A DNA stretch of 64,000 bases from Nocardia nova SH22a (GTDB taxonomy: Bacteria > Actinomycetota > Actinomycetes > Mycobacteriales > Mycobacteriaceae). The stretch lies in assembly GCF_000523235.1 (NCBI RefSeq), contig NZ_CP006850.1, positions 4,650,001-4,714,000 of the forward strand, written 5' to 3'. A model generated the notes under the pieces. It had not been told where the DNA came from. It was given only the letters and a program-made list of their open reading frames with translations, and searched no databases. The position numbers and the translations under genes are program-made. Positions 48,532-56,501 of the stretch are shown piece by piece (position 1 is the stretch's first letter; every line of letters starts with the position of its first letter).

Positions 48532-49428
48532 TCAGCCCCGGGTGTAGGCCCCGGCGGCGATATCCGTCAGCAGGGTCGGGCCGGTCGGCGTCCAGTCCAG
48601 CGATTCGCGGGTGCGAACGGCGGTGGCGGACATATCCATTCCGAAGAACCGCCCCACGAAGCCGAAATGGCTCGCGGCGTCGTCGGGGGCGACGGAGACG
48701 ACCGGGACATCGAGCGCCACCCCGATGGCCGCCGCGATATCGCGGGCCGGGACCGCGGTTTCGGCGACGACGTGCAGCCGGGAACCGGCCGACCCGCGCT
48801 CGAGGCCCAGCCGGATCAGCCGGGCGGCATCACCGCGGTGGACCGCCGCCCACGCGGTGTCACCGTCGCCGATATACGCGGATACCCCGCGCTCGCGCGC
48901 GACCGAGGTCAGATGGGCGACGAATCCGGTGTCGCCGGTACCGTGCACCGACGGCGCGAAGCGGGCACTCATCACACGAACTCCCTTCTCCGCGTACGTG
49001 AGTGCGAGGTTCTCACTGCCACCGCGCGGGGAATCGGGGCCCACCGCGGGCGAGGGATCGTCCTCGGTGGCGGGCCGACCGCGGACCAGGCCCGACAGGG
49101 CCGAGGCGAGGACGAACGGCCGGTCGCTTCCGGTCAGGGTGTCGGCGATCGCCGTCACCGCGTCGCGCTCGGCTCGATTGGTCGCGACGGGATCAGACCA
49201 GTCGTGCTTGTTGGCGAGATGGACCACCGCGTCGGCGGATGCGGCGGCGTCGCGGATGCTGTCGAGGTCGTCGAGGTCGCCCCGCTGGACCAGGGCGCCC
49301 TGCTCGGTCAGCGCGGCGGCCGAGTGCGCGGACCGGGCGAGCCCGGTGACCGTGTGTCCCGAGTCGAGCAGTTCGGCGACGACGGCCGAGCCGATCCATC
49401 CGGATGCTCCGGTGACGAAGACGTGCAT
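48532..49428 (-). CDS. NAD-dependent epimerase/dehydratase-like extended SDR
   Basis: A 298-residue extended-SDR protein with an N-terminal VTGASGWIGSAVVAELL NAD(P)-binding loop, then LVQRGDLDDLDSI and VVHLANKH. The catalytic YxxxK is not obvious (the region reads ALTYAEKGVRV, which gives Tyr but no Lys at plus four), so it may be an atypical member. It is similar to proteins annotated as NAD-dependent epimerase or NmrA-like. AGGAG precedes the ATG at 49428. It follows the DHA2 transporter gene in the same direction with 36 bases between, suggesting one transcript. Confidence 0.82.
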   Translation of the reverse strand: MHVFVTGASGWIGSAVVAELLDSGHTVTGLARSAHSAAALTEQGALVQRGDLDDLDSIRDAAASADAVVHLANKHDWSDPVATNRAERDAVTAIADTLTGSDRPFVLASALSGLVRGRPATEDDPSPAVGPDSPRGGSENLALTYAEKGVRVMSARFAPSVHGTGDTGFVAHLTSVARERGVSAYIGDGDTAWAAVHRGDAARLIRLGLERGSAGSRLHVVAETAVPARDIAAAIGVALDVPVVSVAPDDAASHFGFVGRFFGMDMSATAVRTRESLDWTPTGPTLLTDIAAGAYTRG

Positions 49429-49464
49429 GTCGATACTCCTGTGCTTGTTGTGTGGAAGGGCCGA

Positions 49465-50958
49465 TCACCGGCGCCGCGTGAGCAGCGACTCGGCGACGAC
49501 GAGGACACCGAGGACGAGGACGGTCGCGCCGATCACGCACCATCCGGTCCGGGTGGCGGTGACGAAGGCCGCCACGATCTCGGGCCCTCGTCCGGGCGCG
49601 GCGGCCAGGGCCGCACCCACCGTGCGGGCGCCGTGTCCCGCACGCAGATCCGGTGGGAGCGCGGCGGTGAACCGCGCGGTCAGCAGGGTGCCGACCACGG
49701 CGACGCCGAGCGCGCTGCCGAATTCCCTGGTGGTGGCCTGCAATCCGGCGCCGACTCCGGCCTGCGCGGGTGGCAGCGCTCCGGCGATGGCGCCGGAGAG
49801 AGTCGGAAGTGCCAGTGTCACACCGGTTCCGGCCACCAGCAGCCAGGCGGCGTAGACGAGATAGGGCGCGTGCGCATCGGTCGCGGCCAGGCCCAGCAGT
49901 CCGCAGCCGACGAACCCGAACGCCAGCGCGACGGTGGCCGCGAATCCGATCCGCGCGGCCAGCCGGCCGACATATCGGGTGCCGACGATGACCGGAAGGG
50001 TCAGCGGGAGGATGCCGAGCCCGGTCCGCAGCACCCCGAATCCCCTGGCGTACTGCAGATACGAGGCGTTGACATAGAACAGTGCGAACATGCCGAAGAA
50101 GATCGCCGTCATGCCCAGGCAGGCGCTGCGCAGCGCCGGAATCCGGAACGATCGAGGATCCAGCAGCGGATGCTCGACCCGCGACTCCACGACCACCCAC
50201 AGAGCGAACAACGCTGCCGAACAACAGAATCCGGTGATCACGAGCGGACTGCCCCAGCCCGCCTCCGGCCCCTGGACGATCCCGATCAGCAGCGCGAAGG
50301 ACGCGCCGACGAGCAGCAGCGCGCCGATCGGATCCAGCCGCCGATCGTGGCGTGCCGACACCGGCGCCCACCGGGCCACCAGCATCGCGAGTACCACCGC
50401 GATCGGCACCGTCGCACCGAACAGCCAGCGCCAGGAACCGCCGGTGAGGATCGCGCCGCCGCCCACATTGCCCACGACGCCGCCGATTCCGGTCATCGAG
50501 GCCCACACCGCGATGGTCGATGCCTTGCGTTCCGCGGAAACGGCATGCAGCAGCACCGCCAGCGTATTGGGCAGCACGGCGGCCGCGCCCACACCCGTGA
50601 GCGCCCGGCCGACCAACAGCACGGGCACGGACGGCGCCGCCGCCGACAGCGCCGCACCGGCGGCGAAGATCAGCAGTCCGGTCAGCAGAATTCCCTTGCG
50701 GCCGAACCGATCACCCGCCGCGCCACCCGGAATGACCAGGCAGGCGAAGACGATCACATAGCTATCGACGATCCACACCAGCGCCGAGGCGGACGGATGC
50801 AGTCCGCTCGCCGCGAACAGCGGCACCGCGAGGTTGATCGCGGCGACCGTGCCGACGACCAGGACCACACACGCGCTCATCAACGCGAGCAGTGCGCCGG
50901 AGGCCGGGCGCACCGGATCACGTACCGAGATTTCTCGATTACCAACATTCGCTTGCAT
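49465..50958 (-). CDS. MFS transporter, DHA2 (14-helix) drug efflux type
   Basis: A 497-residue transporter with about 14 membrane helices. FACLVIPGGAAGDRFGRKGILLTG contains the MFS loop motif, and GRALTGVGAAAVLPNTLAVL the motif C-like region of drug:H+ antiporters. WASMTGIGGVVGNVGGGAILTGGSWRWLF is typical of the DHA2 branch. The start was set at ATG 50958, since upstream residues are noise. It diverges from a LysR gene across a 74-base gap, so LysR probably controls it together with the epimerase-like gene. Exported compound unknown. Confidence 0.9.
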   Translation of the reverse strand: MQANVGNREISVRDPVRPASGALLALMSACVVLVVGTVAAINLAVPLFAASGLHPSASALVWIVDSYVIVFACLVIPGGAAGDRFGRKGILLTGLLIFAAGAALSAAAPSVPVLLVGRALTGVGAAAVLPNTLAVLLHAVSAERKASTIAVWASMTGIGGVVGNVGGGAILTGGSWRWLFGATVPIAVVLAMLVARWAPVSARHDRRLDPIGALLLVGASFALLIGIVQGPEAGWGSPLVITGFCCSAALFALWVVVESRVEHPLLDPRSFRIPALRSACLGMTAIFFGMFALFYVNASYLQYARGFGVLRTGLGILPLTLPVIVGTRYVGRLAARIGFAATVALAFGFVGCGLLGLAATDAHAPYLVYAAWLLVAGTGVTLALPTLSGAIAGALPPAQAGVGAGLQATTREFGSALGVAVVGTLLTARFTAALPPDLRAGHGARTVGAALAAAPGRGPEIVAAFVTATRTGWCVIGATVLVLGVLVVAESLLTRRR

Positions 50959-51015
50959 GAGAAATACGCTATGGACAGCGATGACTTCGCGCGACGCAAG
51001 TTTTGTAAGGACTCT

Positions 51016-51030
51016 TTGCGTACGATGCAA
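51016..51030. promoter_or_regulatory. LysR-type binding site candidate
   Basis: TTGCGTACGATGCAA, with TTGC and GCAA arms, fits the T-N11-A pattern of LysR sites. It ends 2 bases before the LysR ATG at 51033 and lies in the gap shared with the divergent DHA2 gene. A partial extra half-site, CGCAAG, is at 50995-51000. Binding at the start codon would repress LysR itself. Confidence 0.45.
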
Positions 51031-51032
51031 CT

Positions 51033-51938
51033 ATGACCGATCAGCTCGACCTGAACCTGCTGCGGGTCTTCGACGCACTACTGCAGGAGGGCAGCGTCAC
51101 GGCCGCCTCCGATCGCCTGCACTTGTCCATTCCCGCGACCAGCCGGGCGCTGAGCCGCCTGCGGCGAGCGATGAACGACCCGATCCTCGTCCGCGCGGGA
51201 CGCGGTATGGCCCCGACACCGTTCGCCCTGCGCACCGCACCCCGCGTGCGGTCACTACTGGACGAGGCGGCGGCACTCGTGAGCGCCGATCGCGGGGTCA
51301 CCGCCGCGGATCTGAAGCGCACCTTCACCATTCGCATCAACGACGGTGTCGCCGCGACGCTGGTCACGACGGTCGTCGAGGCCACCGCCGCCCGCGCCCC
51401 CGGGGTTGTCCTGCGCTTCGTCACCGAGGGCAGTGAGAGCCCGGAGGCGCTGCGCGACGGTTCGATCGATCTCGATATCGGCGCCGGGCCCGTCACCGCA
51501 CCGGATATCCACTCGGCCGAGCTGTACAGCGAGCACCTGGTGGGCATCGTGCGCGCCGACAACCCGCTCGGCCGCCACCGCAGGCCCACGCTGGCCCAGC
51601 TGTGCCGCCACCCGCACGTCTCGTCCTCACGACGCGGCCGCGCCCACGGGCCGCTCGACGACGCGCTCGCGGCGGAAGGGCTGCGGCGCCACGTCGCGGC
51701 GGTGGTGCCGACCTCGGCGGTGGCCGCACTGCTGGTGTCGTCGAGCCCCTACGTCGGCCTGGTACCGCGTCGCCTCGCCGAGCAGTATGCCGACGCTCTC
51801 GGCCTCCGCTGGTTCCCCGTGCCCGCGGACCTCCCGGAGGTCGAGGTACGCCTGTCCTGGCACGCCCGGCTCGACGCCGACCCGGCGCAGACCTGGGTGC
51901 GCGACACGATCCGCGAGGCCGTCGGACCGGCCGCCTGA
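51033..51938 (+). CDS. LysR-family transcriptional regulator
   Basis: A 301-residue regulator. The N-terminal winged helix is LLRVFDALLQEGSVTAASDRLHLSIPATSRALSRLRRAMNDPILVR at residues about 8-55; the rest is a periplasmic-binding-protein-like effector domain (AADLKRTFTIRINDGVAATL, DLDIGAGPV). LysR proteins commonly activate or repress the divergently placed gene, here the DHA2 exporter at 49465-50958. The ATG at 51033 has no strong ribosome binding site. It converges with the HxlR gene after 10 bases. Confidence 0.9.
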   Translation: MTDQLDLNLLRVFDALLQEGSVTAASDRLHLSIPATSRALSRLRRAMNDPILVRAGRGMAPTPFALRTAPRVRSLLDEAAALVSADRGVTAADLKRTFTIRINDGVAATLVTTVVEATAARAPGVVLRFVTEGSESPEALRDGSIDLDIGAGPVTAPDIHSAELYSEHLVGIVRADNPLGRHRRPTLAQLCRHPHVSSSRRGRAHGPLDDALAAEGLRRHVAAVVPTSAVAALLVSSSPYVGLVPRRLAEQYADALGLRWFPVPADLPEVEVRLSWHARLDADPAQTWVRDTIREAVGPAA

Positions 51939-51948
51939 GCCGCCCGGC

Positions 51949-52344
51949 CTACGTGCCGTCCCCGTTCGCGGCACGATGGTCGTCGATCTCGGCCATATGC
52001 GTTTCCGCCCACTTCCGCAACGCACCGAGCGGAACCTCCAGCGACACACCGAGTTCGGTCAGTCCGTAATGCACCCGCGGCGGCACCGTCGCCTCGACCC
52101 GCCGGGTCACCAGCCCGTCGGCCACCAGACCCCGCAATGTCTGCGAGAGCATCTTCTGCGACACCCCGGGCATCGCGCGCCGGAGGTCGGCGAAACGCAC
52201 CTCGTCCGGACGCGACCGGGCCAGCACCTCGATCGTCATCGAGGTCCATTTCGTGCCGATGCGGTCCAGCAGATGACGAGTGGGGCAGGCCGGATCGAAC
52301 AGATCGCCCCTGCGGCCGGTTCCCGCGGATATGCCTGATTCCAC
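51949..52344 (-). CDS. HxlR/DUF24-family winged-helix regulator
   Basis: A 131-residue regulator of the HxlR family. FDPACPTRHLLDRIGTKWTSMTIEVLARSRPDEVRFADLRRAMPGVSQKMLSQTLRGLVADGLVTR is the classic HxlR winged helix (residues about 18-85); the Cys in ACPT occupies the position that serves as a redox or electrophile sensor in relatives such as QorR or HypR. I chose GTG at 52344, which follows AGGAGG by 7 bases; GTG at 52347 is an alternative. It diverges from the alpha/beta hydrolase, whose promoter contains a matching palindrome. Confidence 0.87.
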   Translation of the reverse strand: MESGISAGTGRRGDLFDPACPTRHLLDRIGTKWTSMTIEVLARSRPDEVRFADLRRAMPGVSQKMLSQTLRGLVADGLVTRRVEATVPPRVHYGLTELGVSLEVPLGALRKWAETHMAEIDDHRAANGDGT

Positions 52345-52522
52345 CACGATGCCTCCTTGTCCAGCAGATCCCGCGAGCGTGCCGGTCGCGAGCGAAGGGC
52401 CCGCGGATCTCGCCACCGCCGGGAACCCGGTGTCGGCCGCCACTCCGCGCCACGGGCGGTTACCCCGGGGTCACCAGGTGTCGCCACAGTGCCTCATTGT
52501 TCCGGCCCCTCGACCTCCATAC

Positions 52523-52537
52523 AGTTACTTGGTAACT
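52523..52537. promoter_or_regulatory. palindromic operator AGTTAC-TTG-GTAACT
   Basis: AGTTAC (52523-52528), TTG, GTAACT (52532-52537) is a perfect inverted repeat, and a third half-site, GTTAC, follows at 52542-52546. TATACG at 52537-52542 may be the -10 of the hydrolase promoter. Repeated GTTAC/GTAAC arms are what HxlR-family proteins bind, and such a gene diverges from here. Confidence 0.65.
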
Positions 52538-52561
52538 ATACGTTACCGATAGGAGCGCGAG

Positions 52562-53452
52562 ATGTTCGACCACTCCACGCACGAAACGATCCGTGTGACA
52601 ACGAATTCCGTCGATCTCACCGTGACGGCGGCGGGCGACGGACCGGCCCTGATCCTGCTGCACGGCTGGCCGCACACCCGCCACATCTGGCATCGGGTCC
52701 TGCCGGATCTCGCGCGCGAGCATCGGGTGTTCGCACCGGATCTGCGCGGATTCGGCGACAGCTCCCGGCCCGCGGACGGCTACGACGCGGCGTCGGTCTC
52801 CGGTGACATCCTGGGCCTGCTGGATCACTTCGACCTGGACCGCGCGGCACTGATGGCCCTGGACGCGTCCGTGCCCGCCGCCGCGCTCACCGCGCTGCGA
52901 CACCCCGATCGTGTCGATCGCCTGATCGTGATGGAGTCATTGCTCGGCAACCTCCCCGGCGCCGAGTCGTTTCTCGCGGCGGGCCCGCCGTGGTGGTTCG
53001 GTTTCCACGCGGTGCCCGGGCTGGCGGAAACCGTCCTGCCCGGACACGAAGCCGAATATCTGGACTGGTTTCTCGACTCCGGCACGGTGCACGCCGACAG
53101 CGTCGGTCCGGCATTGCGCGCCCATCTGCATCGGGCGTACACAGGCGCCTCGGCCCTGCGCGCGGGATTCGGCTACTACCGGGCACTCCCCCGGACCGCC
53201 GCACAACTCGCCGAGGCCGTCGCACACGCCCGCCTGACGGTCCCGACGCTGGCACTGGGCGCGAACGCCGTCGGTCCGGCGCTGTATCGCCAGCTGCTTC
53301 CGATCACCGATCATATTGCCGGACAACAGATCCCGGACTGCGGTCACATCGTGCCACTCGACCGGCCCGATGCCCTGCTCGCCGCCGCCGTGCCGTTTCT
53401 CGCCGGAGATCACCCGGCGGACACGCCCGCAGCACCCCGGACAAACAGCTAA
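52562..53452 (+). CDS. alpha/beta-fold hydrolase, epoxide-hydrolase-like
   Basis: A 296-residue hydrolase. ALILLHGWPHTRHIWHRVLPDLA supplies the oxyanion-hole HGWP motif of epoxide hydrolases and dehalogenases; the nucleophile elbow reads ALMALDASVPAAA near residue 100, giving Asp as nucleophile, and the catalytic His is in DCGHIVPLDRPD near residue 260. A cap domain with several Trp and His residues lies between. The usual Gly before Asp in the elbow (GHDWG) is changed, so the substrate class is uncertain. AGGAG precedes the ATG at 52562. Regulated by the divergent HxlR protein (inference). Confidence 0.87.
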   Translation: MFDHSTHETIRVTTNSVDLTVTAAGDGPALILLHGWPHTRHIWHRVLPDLAREHRVFAPDLRGFGDSSRPADGYDAASVSGDILGLLDHFDLDRAALMALDASVPAAALTALRHPDRVDRLIVMESLLGNLPGAESFLAAGPPWWFGFHAVPGLAETVLPGHEAEYLDWFLDSGTVHADSVGPALRAHLHRAYTGASALRAGFGYYRALPRTAAQLAEAVAHARLTVPTLALGANAVGPALYRQLLPITDHIAGQQIPDCGHIVPLDRPDALLAAAVPFLAGDHPADTPAAPRTNS

Positions 53453-53528
53453 CACTAGGCAACCGACCGGAAGAGTGCGAGGATGCGAATTATCGAATGA
53501 AACAGTCACTGGAAAGGACGCGGAACAC

Positions 53529-53831
53529 ATGACGAACGCCGTTCACACCAGCCACACCGGTCACGACCATGTCCACGGTGAAGGTTGCGGACATGTCGCG
53601 GTGCCGCACGGAGATCACACCGACTACGTGCACGACGGTCACCTGCACCGCATTCACGGCGACCATGTCGACGAATGCGAACCGTCCGGCCACACCGAGC
53701 ACACCGGATCCCACGACCATGTGCACGGTGAGGGCTGCGGGCACGTCGCCGTACCCCACGGAGACCACATCGACTACATCCACGACGGCCATCGCCACGC
53801 CGCCCACGCGGGGCACTACGACGAGCACTGA
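53529..53831 (+). CDS. His-rich metal-binding protein with internal duplication
   Basis: A 100-residue protein that is about one quarter histidine. The segment HDHVHGEGCGHVAVPHGDHTDY, continuing VHDGHLHR, is repeated with few changes 45 residues later (HDHVHGEGCGHVAVPHGDHIDY, continuing IHDGHRHA), so the gene arose by an internal tandem duplication also visible in DNA. One Cys in each copy (GEGCGHV), with the surrounding His, suggests zinc or nickel binding. There is no signal peptide. Homologous short proteins occur near metal transporters or Zur-regulated genes, but none is adjacent here. AAAGGA lies upstream of the ATG. Confidence 0.82.
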   Translation: MTNAVHTSHTGHDHVHGEGCGHVAVPHGDHTDYVHDGHLHRIHGDHVDECEPSGHTEHTGSHDHVHGEGCGHVAVPHGDHIDYIHDGHRHAAHAGHYDEH

Positions 53832-53847
53832 GCTCCGGGCGGCGGCC

Positions 53848-54957
53848 TCACAAGGGGTAGCGCAGGATCGCCGCGGCCACGGCCTCCTCCGGAATATCGG
53901 ATTTACGCACCGCGAGGACCCGCCCGCCGGACAGCAGGACCCGGCGGGCGATCTCGTCGGCGATTCCCGGTGTCTCGGTATCGGATTCGGGCCCGAACTC
54001 GATGGCTCCGGTATCGGCCGAGATGGTGCCGGGCACCGCGGTATCGATGTCGACCAGCAGGGTGTGCACGCTGCCGAAGGTCGCCGCGCGCGCGATGTCG
54101 GCGAGGTCGGCGGTGGCGCGCCCCTCCCCGCGCCGCTTGTCGAACAGTTCGCGCAGATCGGCGAGCTGGGCCGCGTAGTGACCGTCGAGGATGTGCCGGG
54201 TGCGGTCGGCCAGTTCCTGATCCGACAGCTGTTCGGGGTTTCCGGGGATTCCGTCCTCGAGTAGTTCGCCGTAGGTCGCGACCGAGCGGAAGATCGCGTC
54301 GATCGGTTCCGGGGCGGCCAGGACGAGCGGGGTGTCGCGTCCGGAGAGGATGTCGCGCAGGGCCCGATCGACACCGCGCGCGTACTGCCGCACCCGCACC
54401 TTCTTCCCTTCGCTGCCGGTGAGCCGTCCCTTCGGCGCGCGGTCGCCGATCGAGGACTTGTTGGCGAAATCCGCTGCGTCGCGGGGCATATCGGGTACGC
54501 GCACATCCTCGGCCGGACGGTCGGGGGTGACCTCCACCAGCCGCACCGACCCCTCGGCCAGCGCCAGCACGAACGCGGTCTGCGGGAAGGTGATCGCCCG
54601 CAGCAGCGGCTTGAGCAAGAAGCGATCGGACACCGTGACCGCGGCGCCGAGCCGGTTCGGAATCCGGTAGGTCCACATGTGGTGGGGTGCGACGTGCACG
54701 ACCAGGGTGTGCGATTGATAGCGCCAGAAATCCTCGTCGTCGATCAGATCGGTCAGCTGCTCCTCGACGGCGCCGCGGCTGGAGTCGTCGGTGATCAGGT
54801 CGAGCGCCTCGCGCACCTGATTGCCGAACGCGATCCGGTTCGCCTCGGGATTCGGGGTGGCGGCCTCGGTGGGCAGATAGATCGACACCGACCACGGGCC
54901 GGTCCATTCGGCGAGCGCCTCGATCTCACGGCGGGTCGGGATGTCGGTGTGCAGCAC
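53848..54957 (-). CDS. archaeo-eukaryotic release-factor-like (baeRF7-type) protein
   Basis: A 369-residue protein. VLHTDIPTRREIEALAEWTGPWSVSIYLPTEAATPNPEANRIAFGNQVREAL and GEGRATADLADIARAATFGSVHTLLVDID are the recurrent segments of the bacterial aeRF1-related family, which shows an actinobacterial distribution and no proven biochemical role; a ribosome-linked or stress role is suggested. GTG at 54957 is chosen because AAGGAGG precedes it by 6 bases; an upstream extension to 55074 is Arg-rich noise. A domain order of N-terminal Lsm-like, middle and C-terminal eL30-like parts is expected. Confidence 0.72.
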   Translation of the reverse strand: MLHTDIPTRREIEALAEWTGPWSVSIYLPTEAATPNPEANRIAFGNQVREALDLITDDSSRGAVEEQLTDLIDDEDFWRYQSHTLVVHVAPHHMWTYRIPNRLGAAVTVSDRFLLKPLLRAITFPQTAFVLALAEGSVRLVEVTPDRPAEDVRVPDMPRDAADFANKSSIGDRAPKGRLTGSEGKKVRVRQYARGVDRALRDILSGRDTPLVLAAPEPIDAIFRSVATYGELLEDGIPGNPEQLSDQELADRTRHILDGHYAAQLADLRELFDKRRGEGRATADLADIARAATFGSVHTLLVDIDTAVPGTISADTGAIEFGPESDTETPGIADEIARRVLLSGGRVLAVRKSDIPEEAVAAAILRYPL

Positions 54958-55152
54958 GTCGATCCTCCTTCGTTGCCCCCGCCCGCGGCGTGGGATACGG
55001 GCCCGTGACCGGCGGAGCGACGCGATCCCGCCGCGCGGGCTACGAGCTGAATATTTGCCGACTCGTAACCACATCGACGGTACTGGATCACCCCACCCGT
55101 TGGTACACGCACGAGCATCGGATGCAGAACTGTTGCTACACCTGGACCGCAG

Positions 55153-56454
55153 TCACCGGGACGGCGTCGCGGCCGTGGACGATCCGGCCCCGCCGCCCGG
55201 GGCGTACAACCTGCCGATGATCTCCTTGGCGATCTCGCTGGCCGCCGCGTGCCCGTCCGCGGTCGGTTCCAGATTCGCCCACACCACCACCGTCACCCGG
55301 CGCACGGGATCGGTTCCGGCGAAGGTGTTGAATCCGGGCAGCTCGCCCGTATGTCCGTAGAGCGCACCGAATTTCGCGATCGCCAGCCCGTACTGCGGCG
55401 CATCCGGCGGGTTGGCGGGATCGGTCGGCCGCAGACTCGCCATGCGGGTGGCCTGGGTGGCGGGGTCGAGCACCTTGCCGCCGGCGAGCGCCTCCGACCA
55501 GGTGGCCAGGTCGGCGACCGTCGAAATTCCGGCTCCGGCCGCCCATCCCCAGGACGGGTTGTCGTCGGTGCGGTCACCGGGCTGCAGGGTCCCGGCCTGC
55601 GCGCGCTCCTGGAGTTCGGGCGGCAGTGCCGGTGGCGAGCCCATGGTCTGCACATTGGTGCCGTACATGTATCCCTGCGGATGCGGATCGGGGATCGCCG
55701 CGTCGGCAGGCGGCGGGAACGAGGTGCCGGTGAGCCCGAGTGGGCCGAACAGCCGATCGTGGAAGATCCGTTCGAGCGGTTTGCCGTCCAGCTGTTCGGC
55801 GATGAGCCCGAGCAGCACGGTGTTGGTGTTCGAGTAGTGATACCCCTGGCCCGGCGGGAAGTACGGCGGATGGGCGTAGGCCATCGCGAGCAGTTCCCCG
55901 GGTCGCCACACCCGGCCCGGATCGGCGTCCATCGCCTCGGCCAGCTCCCGGGTCTCGCTGTAATTGAACAGGCCGCTGCGCATGTCGAGCAGTTCCGCGA
56001 TCGTGATCGCCTGTCCGCCGGGCACTTCCGGCCGGAATCTCGTCACCGGATCGTCGAGGCTCAGCCTGCCCTCCTGCACCAGCTGCAGGATCACCGTGCC
56101 CGTCCAGGTCTTGGTGACCGACCCGATCCGTACGTGATCGACCGGTGTCACCGCCGGCCCGCCACCGAACGTCCTTGTGCCGTAGGCGGTTCCGACATCA
56201 CCGGCGGGCGTGCGGACCAGCGCCACCACCCCCGGCACCGACCACTGCCGGGCCAGCGGTTCGATGATTCCGGTGAGCGCCTTCTCGTCGAGCGGATGGA
56301 TTCCGGGAACCGGCGAGGACGCGGACGAGGTGGCCGGGCCGGAGGGTTCCGGCGACGATCCGCACCCGCCCGCGACGGCCAGCGCGGCGACGCCGAGCAG
56401 AGCGCAGAACTGTCGCCGCAGACGTGTCCGTAGCGAGACTGATACCGGGGGCAA
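55153..56454 (-). CDS. serine hydrolase of the beta-lactamase/DD-peptidase family, lipoprotein
   Basis: A 433-residue extracytoplasmic hydrolase. The signal region LRRQFCALLGVAALAVAGGC carries a lipobox-like AGGC (Cys31). Catalytic motifs of class C beta-lactamases/D-Ala-D-Ala carboxypeptidases are present: SVTK (Ser-x-x-Lys) near residue 112, YSN near residue 202, and HTGELPG near residue 368 as the KTG equivalent. It could be a peptidase, esterase or beta-lactamase-like protein. TTG at 56454 is the start with GGGAGG upstream. No neighbouring cell-wall genes were recognised. Confidence 0.85.
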   Translation of the reverse strand: MPPVSVSLRTRLRRQFCALLGVAALAVAGGCGSSPEPSGPATSSASSPVPGIHPLDEKALTGIIEPLARQWSVPGVVALVRTPAGDVGTAYGTRTFGGGPAVTPVDHVRIGSVTKTWTGTVILQLVQEGRLSLDDPVTRFRPEVPGGQAITIAELLDMRSGLFNYSETRELAEAMDADPGRVWRPGELLAMAYAHPPYFPPGQGYHYSNTNTVLLGLIAEQLDGKPLERIFHDRLFGPLGLTGTSFPPPADAAIPDPHPQGYMYGTNVQTMGSPPALPPELQERAQAGTLQPGDRTDDNPSWGWAAGAGISTVADLATWSEALAGGKVLDPATQATRMASLRPTDPANPPDAPQYGLAIAKFGALYGHTGELPGFNTFAGTDPVRRVTVVVWANLEPTADGHAAASEIAKEIIGRLYAPGGGAGSSTAATPSR

Positions 56455-56501
56455 CGCACGACCTCCCTCAGGGAGAAACGGGTGGAGCCGGGATCAGAAC
56501 T

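Noticed and set aside
48667..51036. A 789-codon open frame antisense to the epimerase-like and DHA2 genes
   Set aside because: It has the Arg/Gly/Gln-rich composition of an antisense shadow and no recognisable domain; the opposite strand encodes well-conserved proteins.
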